A stretch of DNA of 64,000 bases, taken from NCBI RefSeq assembly GCF_052060035.1, contig NZ_JBPOEA010000014.1, positions 14,818 through 78,817 on the forward strand, read 5' to 3'. Shown one piece after another: positions 35,440 through 43,845 of the stretch. The translations under genes were made by a program, and so were the position numbers. This DNA comes from Fodinibius sp052060035. Its GTDB lineage: Bacteria > Bacteroidota > Rhodothermia > Balneolales > Balneolaceae. A model generated the notes under the pieces. That model did no database searches and was not told where the DNA came from. It was given only the letters and a program-made list of their open reading frames with translations. The first letter of the stretch is position 1. Each line of letters begins with the position of its first letter.

Positions 35440-36564
35440 CTATTGGGCTGAAACTTTTTTTGATTCTTTTGCTTGTTGCTCAACTTCAATTTCGTGATCC
35501 AGCTTGTCTAAAACCTGGTCGGCTAATGCTTCAATATATTTGGGATGGTCATTAATGCCTTCCATCACTTTCAGGTTTTCAAATTCATATCCTTCTTCTT
35601 CGAGATCCTCGACCAGTTCAATACCCAGCTCAAATAACGTTTCCACGTGGTCGGTCACAAAGGCAATAGGAATCATTAAGAAATTCTTGATTCCATACTC
35701 TATATGGCGCTCCACAAGCTCAGCTGTGTTAGGTTGTGTCCATTTTTGCGGACCCACTTTTGACTGATATCCGATCCAATAATCATGATCGTAGCCACGC
35801 ATTTCCATGATGGCTTCCATCGTCTGGTTGATCTCTGTCGTATAGGGATCACCGCTCCGAACTTCGAGCTTGGGCGTACCGTGTGCACTGAAAATAAAGT
35901 GCGTTTTTTGACGTGTCTCCTCATCCATCTCGGCCAGTGCCTCGTCAATGCGATCATTCATCGCCGAAAGGTACTTTTCGTCAAGGTGATAGTTCTTTAC
36001 ATGAAATTCCTCCCAGGGAGTATCGTGACCAAATTTCTCATCCCGTTTGGTCTCCCAATCGCGATAACTACTTCCGGTGGTCGTCCACGAAAACTGGGGA
36101 TACAACGGTACCATCACCGCATGCGTAATACCATCTTTTTCCATATCCTCAAGCGTTGTTTCCGCAAAGGGCAGCCAATAACGCATACAGGTATACACCT
36201 TCAAAAACTGATCGTCGGGCATTATGTTTTTGAGATATTTTTCAAGCCCGCGGCGCTGCTTCTCGGTCAAACTGTTGATGGGTGAACAGCAGGTTGAGGT
36301 AATACCCTTTTGACGATTCAAGCAATGCTTATTACCCATACACCCGCGCGGACATCCATTAATCTCTTCGTAATCTTCCTGAACGTTGGGCGCTCGAAAT
36401 TTAGAAATAATCTTTGCGAAAAAGTCCTGAAATTTCCCGCCGCCCAATTTGATGATATCCTCATCTCTAAAAAGATTATAGAGAAATGGACGAACAGCAT
36501 AATCAGCGGTAGGACCACCTAAATTCATCAATACAACGCCAATTCGCTTTTCTTCAGCTGACAT
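35440..36564 (-). CDS. hemH: Ferrochelatase with internal cysteine cluster (probable 2Fe-2S type)
   Basis: 374 residues. It inserts Fe2+ into protoporphyrin IX. Landmarks: IGVVLMNLGGPTADYAVRPFLYNLFRD, MVPLYPQFSWTTTGSSYRD, FIFSAHGTP (catalytic His) and IPIAFVTDHVETLFELGIE. Between VQEDYEEING and SPINSLTEKQ, where most family members run straight through, there is a ~22-residue insert with C71, C75, C81, C92 and C93. Such an internal segment is known to ligate a 2Fe-2S cluster in the Myxococcus xanthus class of ferrochelatases. First gene of the hem cluster; a candidate iron box lies ~120-150 bp upstream. Confidence 0.95.
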   Translation of the reverse strand: MSAEEKRIGVVLMNLGGPTADYAVRPFLYNLFRDEDIIKLGGGKFQDFFAKIISKFRAPNVQEDYEEINGCPRGCMGNKHCLNRQKGITSTCCSPINSLTEKQRRGLEKYLKNIMPDDQFLKVYTCMRYWLPFAETTLEDMEKDGITHAVMVPLYPQFSWTTTGSSYRDWETKRDEKFGHDTPWEEFHVKNYHLDEKYLSAMNDRIDEALAEMDEETRQKTHFIFSAHGTPKLEVRSGDPYTTEINQTMEAIMEMRGYDHDYWIGYQSKVGPQKWTQPNTAELVERHIEYGIKNFLMIPIAFVTDHVETLFELGIELVEDLEEEGYEFENLKVMEGINDHPKYIEALADQVLDKLDHEIEVEQQAKESKKVSAQ

Positions 36565-36685
36565 AAAATTCTTATTTCAAGCCTGTAAAGGCTGATTAAA
36601 CATTCAAATACTTATTAGAAAAAGAGTCCTCACTCATCATGGTGAAGAAAACCATTCTTTGTGAAGGAAATTTGAAGAAAAGCTG

Positions 36686-36716
36686 GCCAATTCTATTTAG
36701 AACTAATCTAATTGGC
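36686..36716. promoter_or_regulatory. Candidate metalloregulator box upstream of hemH
   Basis: ATTTAGAACTAATCTAATT (36695-36713) matches the core of the palindrome at 19215-19241 at 17 of 19 positions. It is enclosed by a further perfect inverted repeat GCCAATT/AATTGGC (36686-36692, 36710-36716). It lies in the 189 bp gap between the histidine kinase stop and the hemH start, where the hem-cluster promoter is expected. Confidence 0.55.
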
Positions 36717-36753
36717 AACATGCTAAAACCCATTGATAAAGAAAGAAAAAGCC

Positions 36754-38151
36754 TTATGCCTTGGGCAAATAAAACCAGAAACGGGTACCTTCACCGATGG
36801 TGCTTTCTACATGGATATCAGAACCGTGCCCTTTTATGATGCTTTTCACAACGGCCAGCCCCAAGCCGGTTCCTCCTTTGTCACGAGATCGTGCTTTATC
36901 AGTCCGGTAGAAACGATCAAACAGCCGGTTTAAATGCTCATCTGAAATCCCAATGCCAGTATCTTTGACTGATATCAGCACTTGATTCTCTTCCTTTTTA
37001 TAAGTCATATCCACCGATCCCTCGTTGGTATATTTAAGTGCATTTGAGATCAAATTATCCAGCACCTGCTCAATTTTCCCGGGATCCCCAACTACCTTAC
37101 AAGTATGATCAGCGATATTCAGCTCCAAACCTTTTTCTTTAGCTTTATCGGCATACCAATCCTGTATATGACGAGCAATATCAGCCAAATCAAACTCTTG
37201 TCGCTCCACAAAATACTCGTCGGAATCGTAACGCTGAAGGGTTTTCAGATCCTTAAACAGATGCGAAATTCGCTCGGTCTGTTTTTTTGCTGTGGCAATA
37301 TATTTGCTCTTCTTTTCCTCTGATAATTTATCCAGCCCCAACATGTCAAGCGCTCCGGAAATCGTGTGTAGGGGATTTCGAATTTCGTGGGTGATATCTG
37401 CAAAAAACTGTCGCTGCTTTTCCGCAAATTCCTTAATCTGCTCGGTATCCGCACGTAACTTCGAAGCCATTTGGTTTACGGATGTCGCGAGCGTCCCAAA
37501 CTCATCACTTCGTTTAATATTTATTTCTCGATCTACATCACCATCGGCAATATCCTGGGCCGCATCTTTTATCTGAGTAATCGGCTTTGTGAGGTAGCGT
37601 GCCATCCAGATGCTTACCACCACAACCAATCCGATAGAAATAAACATACCGTAATAAATAATCCAACGAATAGTTTTAATGGGCTCATAAATCTCATCTT
37701 TAAACTGAGAGGCCTGCAGATATTTGGCTCCGGCAACAGGTTGATTCAATGCCACATAACTTGTCAGCACTTCGGAGCCCGGATTTTGCGGGAGCAAGGG
37801 TAAATTATTACGATTGTTTACGCTTTCCATAATCCCTGCCGGCAGACTCTGGCTCATGGGAATAAGCGTATCGCCACTGGCAAAGGTGTTTAGCAGATGT
37901 CCCGTAGAATCGTACACCGCCAACTGATAACCCGAAGTACGTGCGGTTTCGAGCAGTCGTTTTTCGAACTCATCGTCATCTGCCAAACTGGATGCTGTAA
38001 CGGCAAGCCACCGAGTATCGCGCTCCATTTCCACACGTCCCTCCTCGAGTAAATAATCGCGAATAAATAAAATGGAGTAGCTGCTGATGGAAGTAATTCC
38101 AAAGATAAGCAGTAGAATAAATGTCCATGCAAGTTTCGAACGAATACTCAT
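36754..38151 (-). CDS. Sensor histidine kinase (HAMP, HisKA, HATPase)
   Basis: 465 residues. TM1 about 8-30, periplasmic sensor about 31-162, TM2 about 163-185, HAMP about 186-238, then the HisKA H-box FADITHEIRNPLHTISGA with phospho-acceptor H255. N-box DNLISNALKYTNEG, G1 VKDTGIGISDEHL, F-box FDRFYRTDKARSRD and G2 GGTGLGLAVV are all present. Encoded 72 bp after the OmpR-type regulator, forming a two-component system. The ~130-residue sensor has no recognisable ligand-binding fold. It directly precedes the hem cluster, but a separate promoter region lies between. Confidence 0.93.
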   Translation of the reverse strand: MSIRSKLAWTFILLLIFGITSISSYSILFIRDYLLEEGRVEMERDTRWLAVTASSLADDDEFEKRLLETARTSGYQLAVYDSTGHLLNTFASGDTLIPMSQSLPAGIMESVNNRNNLPLLPQNPGSEVLTSYVALNQPVAGAKYLQASQFKDEIYEPIKTIRWIIYYGMFISIGLVVVVSIWMARYLTKPITQIKDAAQDIADGDVDREINIKRSDEFGTLATSVNQMASKLRADTEQIKEFAEKQRQFFADITHEIRNPLHTISGALDMLGLDKLSEEKKSKYIATAKKQTERISHLFKDLKTLQRYDSDEYFVERQEFDLADIARHIQDWYADKAKEKGLELNIADHTCKVVGDPGKIEQVLDNLISNALKYTNEGSVDMTYKKEENQVLISVKDTGIGISDEHLNRLFDRFYRTDKARSRDKGGTGLGLAVVKSIIKGHGSDIHVESTIGEGTRFWFYLPKA

Positions 38152-38223
38152 AGAACACAGATAACGCTATTTATGCTGGTATTCACTAATTTTATATCCT
38201 TCAAAATCCATTGCATTTTTCTA

Positions 38224-38925
38224 CTATACCTTTACTATTTCGCGATTCAAGCCATAGCCAATACCACGGTACGTCTTTATCACTTTGCCGGCATCCCCCA
38301 TCTTCAGGCGCAGATTTTTGACATGCACATCCACCGTTCGATCAAAGACATACCGGTCGTCTTCGGTAATATGCTCTAAAATCTCCTGCCGCGTATATAC
38401 TCGTTTAGGGTTTTTATAGAAAAGCTCAATCAGTGTGTACTCGGTTGAGGTCAACTCAATTTTTTCATCCTCCACGTACAACTCCTTGGCATCAGTATCC
38501 AGATAGGTATCGCCATATTGCAGCCAGTTTGCTTTCTGTGGATTTTGGCGACGAAGCAGCGACTCAACATGCGCTTTCACCAACGGCAGGCTGGCCGGTT
38601 TGGGAATGTAATCATCCGCCCCCAACTCGAGTCCTTCAATTTCATCCTGTTCTTCGTCTTTTGCTGTCAAAAATATAACGGGAATATCATTCAATACCGG
38701 GTGATTACGAATATGCCTGCAAATCTCTTTGCCGTCTACATTGGGCACCATGATATCCAAAATGGCCAAATGGATTTCCCCGGCATGCTGCTCAATAAGA
38801 TCCAGTGCCCGGTTCCCTTCGTGGGCTACAAGCACATCGTAGTCATTCATCTCCAAAAAATTAGCCAGCATCTCCGCCGGTTCTTCCTCATCCTCAACTA
38901 ATAATATACTATGCTTAGGTCTCAC
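38224..38925 (-). CDS. OmpR/PhoB family response regulator
   Basis: 233 residues from a GTG at 38925 (MRPKHSILLVEDEEE); no ATG start fits. Receiver domain residues ~5-120 with phospho-acceptor D57 (LAILDIMVPNVDG), acid pair E11/D12 and K in TAKDEEQ. C-terminal winged helix ~135-230 (KELYVEDEKIELTSTEYTLIELF, RVYTRQEILEHI, RTVDVHVKNLRLKMG, IKTYRGIGYGL). First gene of the pair with the histidine kinase. A 20 bp palindrome lies ~85 bp upstream. Confidence 0.94.
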   Translation of the reverse strand: MRPKHSILLVEDEEEPAEMLANFLEMNDYDVLVAHEGNRALDLIEQHAGEIHLAILDIMVPNVDGKEICRHIRNHPVLNDIPVIFLTAKDEEQDEIEGLELGADDYIPKPASLPLVKAHVESLLRRQNPQKANWLQYGDTYLDTDAKELYVEDEKIELTSTEYTLIELFYKNPKRVYTRQEILEHITEDDRYVFDRTVDVHVKNLRLKMGDAGKVIKTYRGIGYGLNREIVKV

Positions 38926-39008
38926 AATGATTATTTTTACTTAATAATGGGATCAATAACAGCTTTACACAGAAAATCGTTGATTGTGATAAAATAGTAA
39001 ATGTTACC

Positions 39009-39028
39009 GAGTATCTGAATAGATACTC
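39009..39028. promoter_or_regulatory. Perfect 8-4-8 palindrome between the response regulator and SDR genes
   Basis: GAGTATCT, GAAT, AGATACTC. It sits in the 189 bp divergent gap, ~85 bp from each start codon, with no following T-run, so it is an operator candidate rather than a terminator. Confidence 0.45.
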
Positions 39029-39114
39029 AATACCGTTAAATGACCCTTGTCATACTACAAATGATTCTGCATACTTAGAGCAAGTATTTCTGATTCTGAA
39101 TTAGCCATTTCACA

Positions 39115-39906
39115 ATGTCATTTCAAGATAAAATTGTGTGGATTACCGGTGCCTCATCCGGCATTGGAGAAGCACTGACCTACGAGCTCAACAAACAAGG
39201 TGCAAAAGTCATTATTTCATCGCGCCGACAAAAAGCTCTGCAAAAGGTTAAAACAAGCTGTCTTCAGGCCTCTAAGGTACATATAATTCCACTCGACCTT
39301 ACCAAGACCGAAGAACTTCCCTCAAAAGCTGAAGAAGCCATAAGCCATTGGGGAGCTGTTGACTATCTCTTTAACAATGGTGGTATCAGTCAGCGCTCGG
39401 AGGCCATCAACACCCAAATGAATGTCATTCGTCAGGTTATGGAGATCAATTTTTTTGGGACGGTAGCTCTTACTAAAGCCGTGTTGCCATCGATGATTGA
39501 GCGAAAATCGGGACACATTGTAGTAACCAGCAGTGTTATGGGAAAGTTTGGTACCCGATTGCGATCCAGTTATGCGGCTTCAAAACACGCTCTGCACGGA
39601 TATTTTGATTCCCTCCGCCAAGAGGTGTACGATAAAAATATCGATGTTTCTCTGGTCTGCCCGGGATTTATTAAAACAAATGTCACAAAAAATGCACTTG
39701 AAGGCGATGGCAGTAAGCATAATAAAATGGGTGCAGGACAAGAAAAAGGGATGGCGGCCGATGAGTTTGCTCAAAAATTGATCCCCAAAATAAAACAGGG
39801 GAAAGAAGAAATTTATATTGGCGGAAAAGAAATATGGGGCGTTTACCTAAAACGGTTTTTCCCTCGTCTGTTGAACAAGATATTACGCAATGCCAAGGTT
39901 ACCTGA
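39115..39906 (+). CDS. Short-chain dehydrogenase/reductase (DHRS7-like)
   Basis: 263 residues of the classical SDR type: cofactor motif VWITGASSGIGEALTYEL near residue 9, NNGGISQR (NNAG-type motif), catalytic Ser in VVTSSVMGKFG and YAASKHALHGYFDSLR with the Tyr-x3-Lys pair. The C-terminal tail with basic residues (KRFFPRLLNKILRNAKV) is like DHRS7B-type membrane-associated members. Substrate unknown; monocistronic. Confidence 0.88.
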   Translation: MSFQDKIVWITGASSGIGEALTYELNKQGAKVIISSRRQKALQKVKTSCLQASKVHIIPLDLTKTEELPSKAEEAISHWGAVDYLFNNGGISQRSEAINTQMNVIRQVMEINFFGTVALTKAVLPSMIERKSGHIVVTSSVMGKFGTRLRSSYAASKHALHGYFDSLRQEVYDKNIDVSLVCPGFIKTNVTKNALEGDGSKHNKMGAGQEKGMAADEFAQKLIPKIKQGKEEIYIGGKEIWGVYLKRFFPRLLNKILRNAKVT

Positions 39907-39947
39907 AAAATCCTTCTGCGCGAAGTACCTTCCTGTGCAACCATATA

Positions 39948-40868
39948 TTACCCGAGTCGTTTACGCTTATTTAGATACGCCAGCAACGCCATATCAAATT
40001 CGCTTTGCGTGTCCAATTGTTCAAAATCAATTTGGAACTCACTGCATGCCAGTTTAAACTTGTGGGTTAACTCCTCAACTTTTTTCTGATAATCTTCGCG
40101 AATCTGGGACGGCACCACTTCCATTTGTGACCCGGTCTCCATATCCTGCATTCGGAGCCGACGGTCAGGGAAATCCAGTTTGCGCTCACTTTTTTCTTCC
40201 AACACATTAAAAAGCAATACTTCATGTTTGCGGTGCCGAAGATGTTTCAAGGCTGAAACCAGCTGATCATGCTGTTCCACATTTTCAAAAAGATCGGTGA
40301 GTACAATAACCAGGCTGCGATGGTTAAGCCGCTCGGCCACCTCGTGTAATACTTTGGAGGTAGCTGTTTTTCGTTGTTCCTGATTTATTTCCTCTTCTTC
40401 GGCCAACAGCTTTTCGAACTCCGAAAAGAGCATCCGCAGATGCGAATAAGAAGACTTCGCCGGAATAAATTGATTAATCTCCTCTCCAAAGGTTATTAAT
40501 CCACAAGCATCGCGCTGACGGTGCATCAGGTACATCAAAGAAGAACCAAAATGGATGGCGTAGCGTAACTTACTCCATGGACTAAAGTATTTAAAATACA
40601 TTGAGCTGCTTGTATCCAGCAGCAGGTAACATCGCAGGTTGGTTTCCTCCTCATACTTTTTTACAAAAAGTCGCTCGGTTTTGCCATACACCTTCCAGTC
40701 GATATGCTTGATTTCATCGCCGGGGTTGTACGGGCGATGCTCGGCAAACTCTACACTGAATCCATGGTGGGGACTTTTGTGCAGCCCCGAAATAAAACCC
40801 TCAACAATTTTTCGGGCCCGCAGTTCCAGCGGCGCCAATTGCGACAGTAATTCGTGATCTAATAACAT
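39948..40868 (-). CDS. DUF58 domain protein (vWA-like)
   Basis: 306 residues. The DUF58 signature FAEHRPYNPGDEIKHIDWKVYGKTERLFVKKYEEE (residues ~45-80) is followed by a vWA-like half with the MIDAS-like LLLDTSSSM and VLTDLFENV. DUF58 proteins usually accompany MoxR ATPases and vWA barrel proteins in chaperone-like or envelope-stress modules. No MoxR gene is in the window, so it stands alone here. Cytoplasmic; no TM segment. Confidence 0.88.
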   Translation of the reverse strand: MLLDHELLSQLAPLELRARKIVEGFISGLHKSPHHGFSVEFAEHRPYNPGDEIKHIDWKVYGKTERLFVKKYEEETNLRCYLLLDTSSSMYFKYFSPWSKLRYAIHFGSSLMYLMHRQRDACGLITFGEEINQFIPAKSSYSHLRMLFSEFEKLLAEEEEINQEQRKTATSKVLHEVAERLNHRSLVIVLTDLFENVEQHDQLVSALKHLRHRKHEVLLFNVLEEKSERKLDFPDRRLRMQDMETGSQMEVVPSQIREDYQKKVEELTHKFKLACSEFQIDFEQLDTQSEFDMALLAYLNKRKRLG

Positions 40869-41046
40869 ACTTACTCCGTTGTGGAAAAAATGAAACCGTA
40901 ATCTAACAAAATATCACGGTGAACCTCGAACCTACATTAAATATAATTACCGTTAAAAAGTTTATTCTTTTCTACAAATGGTTATCTTAGGAATCAAAAT
41001 TATGGAAGAATCCTTTCTGAAAATATTGTAACTAAGCTTAGTATCT

Positions 41047-41943
41047 ATGGCGCAAGTAATTACATCTGCAGATCAAATCGATTTTACCGTTGATGACCGT
41101 CCATCCATGCCCTTACCTACCGATGTTCTGATGGTACGGCCGCTGCACTATTCTGTTGATTATGTTATCAACCCGCACATGGCCGATCAGGTTGGAAAAG
41201 TGGATAAGATTGAAGCTAATAATGAATGGGAGCTTGTTCGTTCACTCTTCGATCAAATCGGGATAAATATTCATGTCATTGAAGATCAGGAAGGCCTGCC
41301 CGATATGGTTTTTTGTGCCAACCAGAGCTTACCTTATCTCGATGAAGACGGTAAAAAGCATGTCTTCATGAGCATTATGCACGCCGACCAGCGCAAGGAT
41401 GAAGTCCCCTATTTCGAACAGTGGTATCGTCAGCATGGATACGAACTGCACTATTTTGATGAAGATACGATTAATGACTTTGAAGGCTGTGGCGATGCAA
41501 TCTGGCATACGGGTAAACGTCTGCTCTGGGGCGGATATGGATACCGTTCTTCTATGGAAGCCTACGAAACAATCTCGGACACTTTTGATATACCCGTATT
41601 AGCGCTCGAACTCGTAGATGAATCGTTCTACCACCTTGATACCTGCTTTTGTGTACTGGATGAAAACACCGTACTTATTTATCCAGAAGCGTTTACAGAT
41701 GAAGGCTTAGCTATGATTAATAAGATGTTTGACAAGGTAATCCAAGCCTCTAAATATGAGGCTGAAGAGCTTTTTGCCTGCAATGCCTCTTGTCCCGACG
41801 GACGTAATGTCATTATCCAACAAGGCTGTACGGATGTAAACAAGAACCTCCGCGATGCCGGGTTCTCCGTTCACGAAGTCAGCACTTATGAGTTTCTCAA
41901 AAGCGGCGGCAGTGTATTTTGCATGAAGATGTTGCTGTGGTAG
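41047..41943 (+). CDS. Amidinotransferase/dimethylarginine dimethylaminohydrolase-like enzyme
   Basis: 298 residues of the guanidino-group modifying (pentein) superfamily. Repeated beta-beta-alpha segments with substrate-binding FCANQSLPYL, the catalytic acid region FEGCGDAIWH, catalytic His in YHLDTCFCVLD and nucleophile Cys near the C terminus in GGSVFCMKMLLW. It may hydrolyse methylarginine or a related guanidino compound; the exact substrate is not clear. A perfect ACTAAGCTTAGT palindrome lies 4 bp before the ATG. Followed by a good terminator. Confidence 0.8.
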   Translation: MAQVITSADQIDFTVDDRPSMPLPTDVLMVRPLHYSVDYVINPHMADQVGKVDKIEANNEWELVRSLFDQIGINIHVIEDQEGLPDMVFCANQSLPYLDEDGKKHVFMSIMHADQRKDEVPYFEQWYRQHGYELHYFDEDTINDFEGCGDAIWHTGKRLLWGGYGYRSSMEAYETISDTFDIPVLALELVDESFYHLDTCFCVLDENTVLIYPEAFTDEGLAMINKMFDKVIQASKYEAEELFACNASCPDGRNVIIQQGCTDVNKNLRDAGFSVHEVSTYEFLKSGGSVFCMKMLLW

Positions 41944-42013
41944 GATAATATTAAGTGGTGAGTAATAAGTATTGAGATACCTTATTATCATTTTTGAAAC
42001 AAGGTATAAATCT

Positions 42014-42044
42014 GGTACCGTTGCTCTGCGACGGTGCCTTTTTT
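42014..42044 (+). terminator. Rho-independent terminator after the DDAH-like gene
   Basis: Stem GGTACCGT (42014-42021) with ACGGTGCC (42031-42038), 9-nt loop, six T. Confidence 0.85.
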
Positions 42045-42146
42045 ATTCAAACTGAATAATTCGTAATAAGTAAGCATCTTTATCTTCTTCCATAGCTGCG
42101 CTGGGTAACGAAAATATCATTTTATTTCACTAAGAATTGCACATCA

Positions 42147-42350
42147 ATGAAACATAAAGGGGAATCCCAGGGAACTGAATATCGTTGCGCGTATTGCGGA
42201 GAAGTGAACCACACTTTCGTAGATCCCTCCCAGGGCAAGACGCAGAAATACATCGAAGATTGTCAAGTTTGTTGCCAACCGAACGAACTTTCCGTTTCCT
42301 ACGATACATTCAACAAAGAGTTTATTATCCAAAGCCATCAGTCCCAGTAG
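42147..42350 (+). CDS. CPXCG-motif cysteine-rich small protein
   Basis: 67 residues. A zinc-ribbon-like pattern CAYCGE (residues ~14-19) and CQVCCQP (~39-45) separated by a polar stretch containing FVDPSQGKTQKYIEDC identifies the CPXCG family (PF14255-like). Function unknown; members are single-domain, probably zinc-binding. Likely monocistronic between the DDAH-like gene and the carA leader. Confidence 0.82.
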   Translation: MKHKGESQGTEYRCAYCGEVNHTFVDPSQGKTQKYIEDCQVCCQPNELSVSYDTFNKEFIIQSHQSQ

Positions 42351-42372
42351 CTTATATCACTTAAAAAATCCG

Positions 42373-42403
42373 TTGAAAATCGACCCTTTGATTTGTATCT
42401 TTT
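42373..42403 (+). promoter_or_regulatory. Candidate Bacteroidota-type promoter for the carA leader
   Basis: TTG (42373-42375), 20 nt, TATCTTTT (42396-42403), one mismatch to the TAnnTTTG consensus. Transcription from here would give a ~240 nt leader before carA. Confidence 0.35.
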
Positions 42404-42526
42404 CACAGTTTTGCGCTGGACGTAAATGAAGCACACAATTTTGAACACCTGATGCTATAACAACAAACGTTGATAATCCAGTCTACAACACTTGATTCAG
42501 CTGGCAGGCTCAACTGTCACAGAAAA

Positions 42527-42611
42527 TTTCCGAATGGCACTTCGATTCGGAAAACACATTTTCCATTCTCTTTTTCAAAATCCGACTCTTTGTTAGTCGG
42601 ATTTTTTTTAT
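42527..42611 (+). promoter_or_regulatory. carA leader with tandem hairpins ending in a terminator (possible attenuator)
   Basis: Hairpin 1: TTTCCGAAT (42527-42535) with ATTCGGAAA (42547-42555). Hairpin 2: AATCCGACT (42581-42589) with AGTCGGATT (42597-42605), then T to 42611, a textbook intrinsic terminator only 39 bp before the carA ATG. It may simply end transcripts of the upstream CPXCG gene, 230 bp away. Its position right before carA, downstream of a candidate promoter, suggests attenuation. The whole 300 bp gap 42351-42650 has no coding potential. Confidence 0.5.
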
Positions 42612-42650
42612 GTCTAAATTTTAATACCACAAAACCAATATACCCTCACT

Positions 42651-43772
42651 ATGTCACTCTATCCCAGAGATAAAGCTATCATTGCTCTATCCGATGGTAC
42701 CGTTGAACACGGATATGCCATTGGCAAAAAAGGCACCACCGGCGGTGAACTCTGTTTTAACACCAGCATGGTCGGTTATCAAGAAATTTTTACCGATCCC
42801 AGCTACTACGGTCAGCTTATGATGATGACCTATCCCCATATCGGAAACTACGGCACCATGAGCCGCGACGATGAAGCACGCAAAGTGATGATTGCCGGAT
42901 TGATCGTACGATCCTTTTCATGGGAGCACAGCAACTCCCAAGCTGACGGCAACCTACAGGAATATTTGGAACGCAACGAAGTCGTTGGTATTACCGGCAT
43001 CGACACCAGAAAGCTGGTTCGACACATCCGAAGCAAGGGGGTAATGAATGCCGTTATATCCTCTACCGAACTTGACGAAGATAAGCTGGTCGAAAAAGCC
43101 CAGAACTGGGACGATATGGTTGGCCTTGAACTGGCAACAGAAGTTACGCGCCGCGAACCACAAACGGTTCACAGCGACGGCCCTTTTAAAGTGGCCGCCT
43201 TTGATTATGGTATCAAACAGAGCATTATTGACAATCTGGTAGAACGAGGATGCACGCTGCGTGTATTTCCGGCAAAAGGTGACTTTAAAGAAGAACTCGA
43301 CCGGTGGAATCCCGACGGATTCTTTTTTAGCAACGGTCCCGGCGATCCGGATGCAACAGCAGAATATGCATTGGATACCGTAAACTATGCTAAAGAAACC
43401 GGCAAGCCAATGTTCGGAATTTGTCTCGGTCACCAGCTCATGGCCCTATCCGAGGGTATCCCTACTACCAAAATGTACGTCGGACACCGCGGAGCTAATC
43501 ACCCGGTAAAGAACCTTGAGACCGGACTTGTTGAAATTACGACCCAAAATCACGGCTTTGCTGTGGATGAAGAAGCACTGGATAAATCCAAAGTAGAAGT
43601 AACCCACGAAAACTTGAACGACGGAACTATTGAGGGACTCCGATTCAAAAACTTTCTCGGTATGTCTGTACAATATCACCCCGAAGCGTCTCCCGGACCG
43701 CACGATTCTCGCTACCTTTTCGATCAATTTCTGGATATGATCAAAGAGGAAAAAGGAGAACCCATTAACTGA
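42651..43772 (+). CDS. carA: Carbamoyl-phosphate synthase small (glutaminase) subunit
   Basis: 373 residues. N-terminal CarA domain (GTTGGELCFNTSMVGYQEIFTDPSYYGQ, VVGITGIDTRKLVRHIR) and a C-terminal class I glutaminase with nucleophile Cys in MFGICLGHQLMALS and the His/Glu pair in QYHPEASPGPHDS. It supplies ammonia from glutamine to CarB for carbamoyl phosphate, feeding pyrimidines and arginine. 73 bp upstream of carB on the same strand; a terminator-like leader precedes it. Confidence 0.97.
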   Translation: MSLYPRDKAIIALSDGTVEHGYAIGKKGTTGGELCFNTSMVGYQEIFTDPSYYGQLMMMTYPHIGNYGTMSRDDEARKVMIAGLIVRSFSWEHSNSQADGNLQEYLERNEVVGITGIDTRKLVRHIRSKGVMNAVISSTELDEDKLVEKAQNWDDMVGLELATEVTRREPQTVHSDGPFKVAAFDYGIKQSIIDNLVERGCTLRVFPAKGDFKEELDRWNPDGFFFSNGPGDPDATAEYALDTVNYAKETGKPMFGICLGHQLMALSEGIPTTKMYVGHRGANHPVKNLETGLVEITTQNHGFAVDEEALDKSKVEVTHENLNDGTIEGLRFKNFLGMSVQYHPEASPGPHDSRYLFDQFLDMIKEEKGEPIN

Positions 43773-43845
43773 ACATAATTTGGATACGATACCGTATCCC
43801 CACGAAAAGAATCTTTAATCTGTAATTCAGAAGCCCACTAACCAA

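Noticed and set aside
41031..41042. ACTAAGCTTAGT palindrome just before the DDAH-like start
   Set aside because: Twelve bases only and over the ribosome-binding zone; noted but not strong enough for a regulatory claim.
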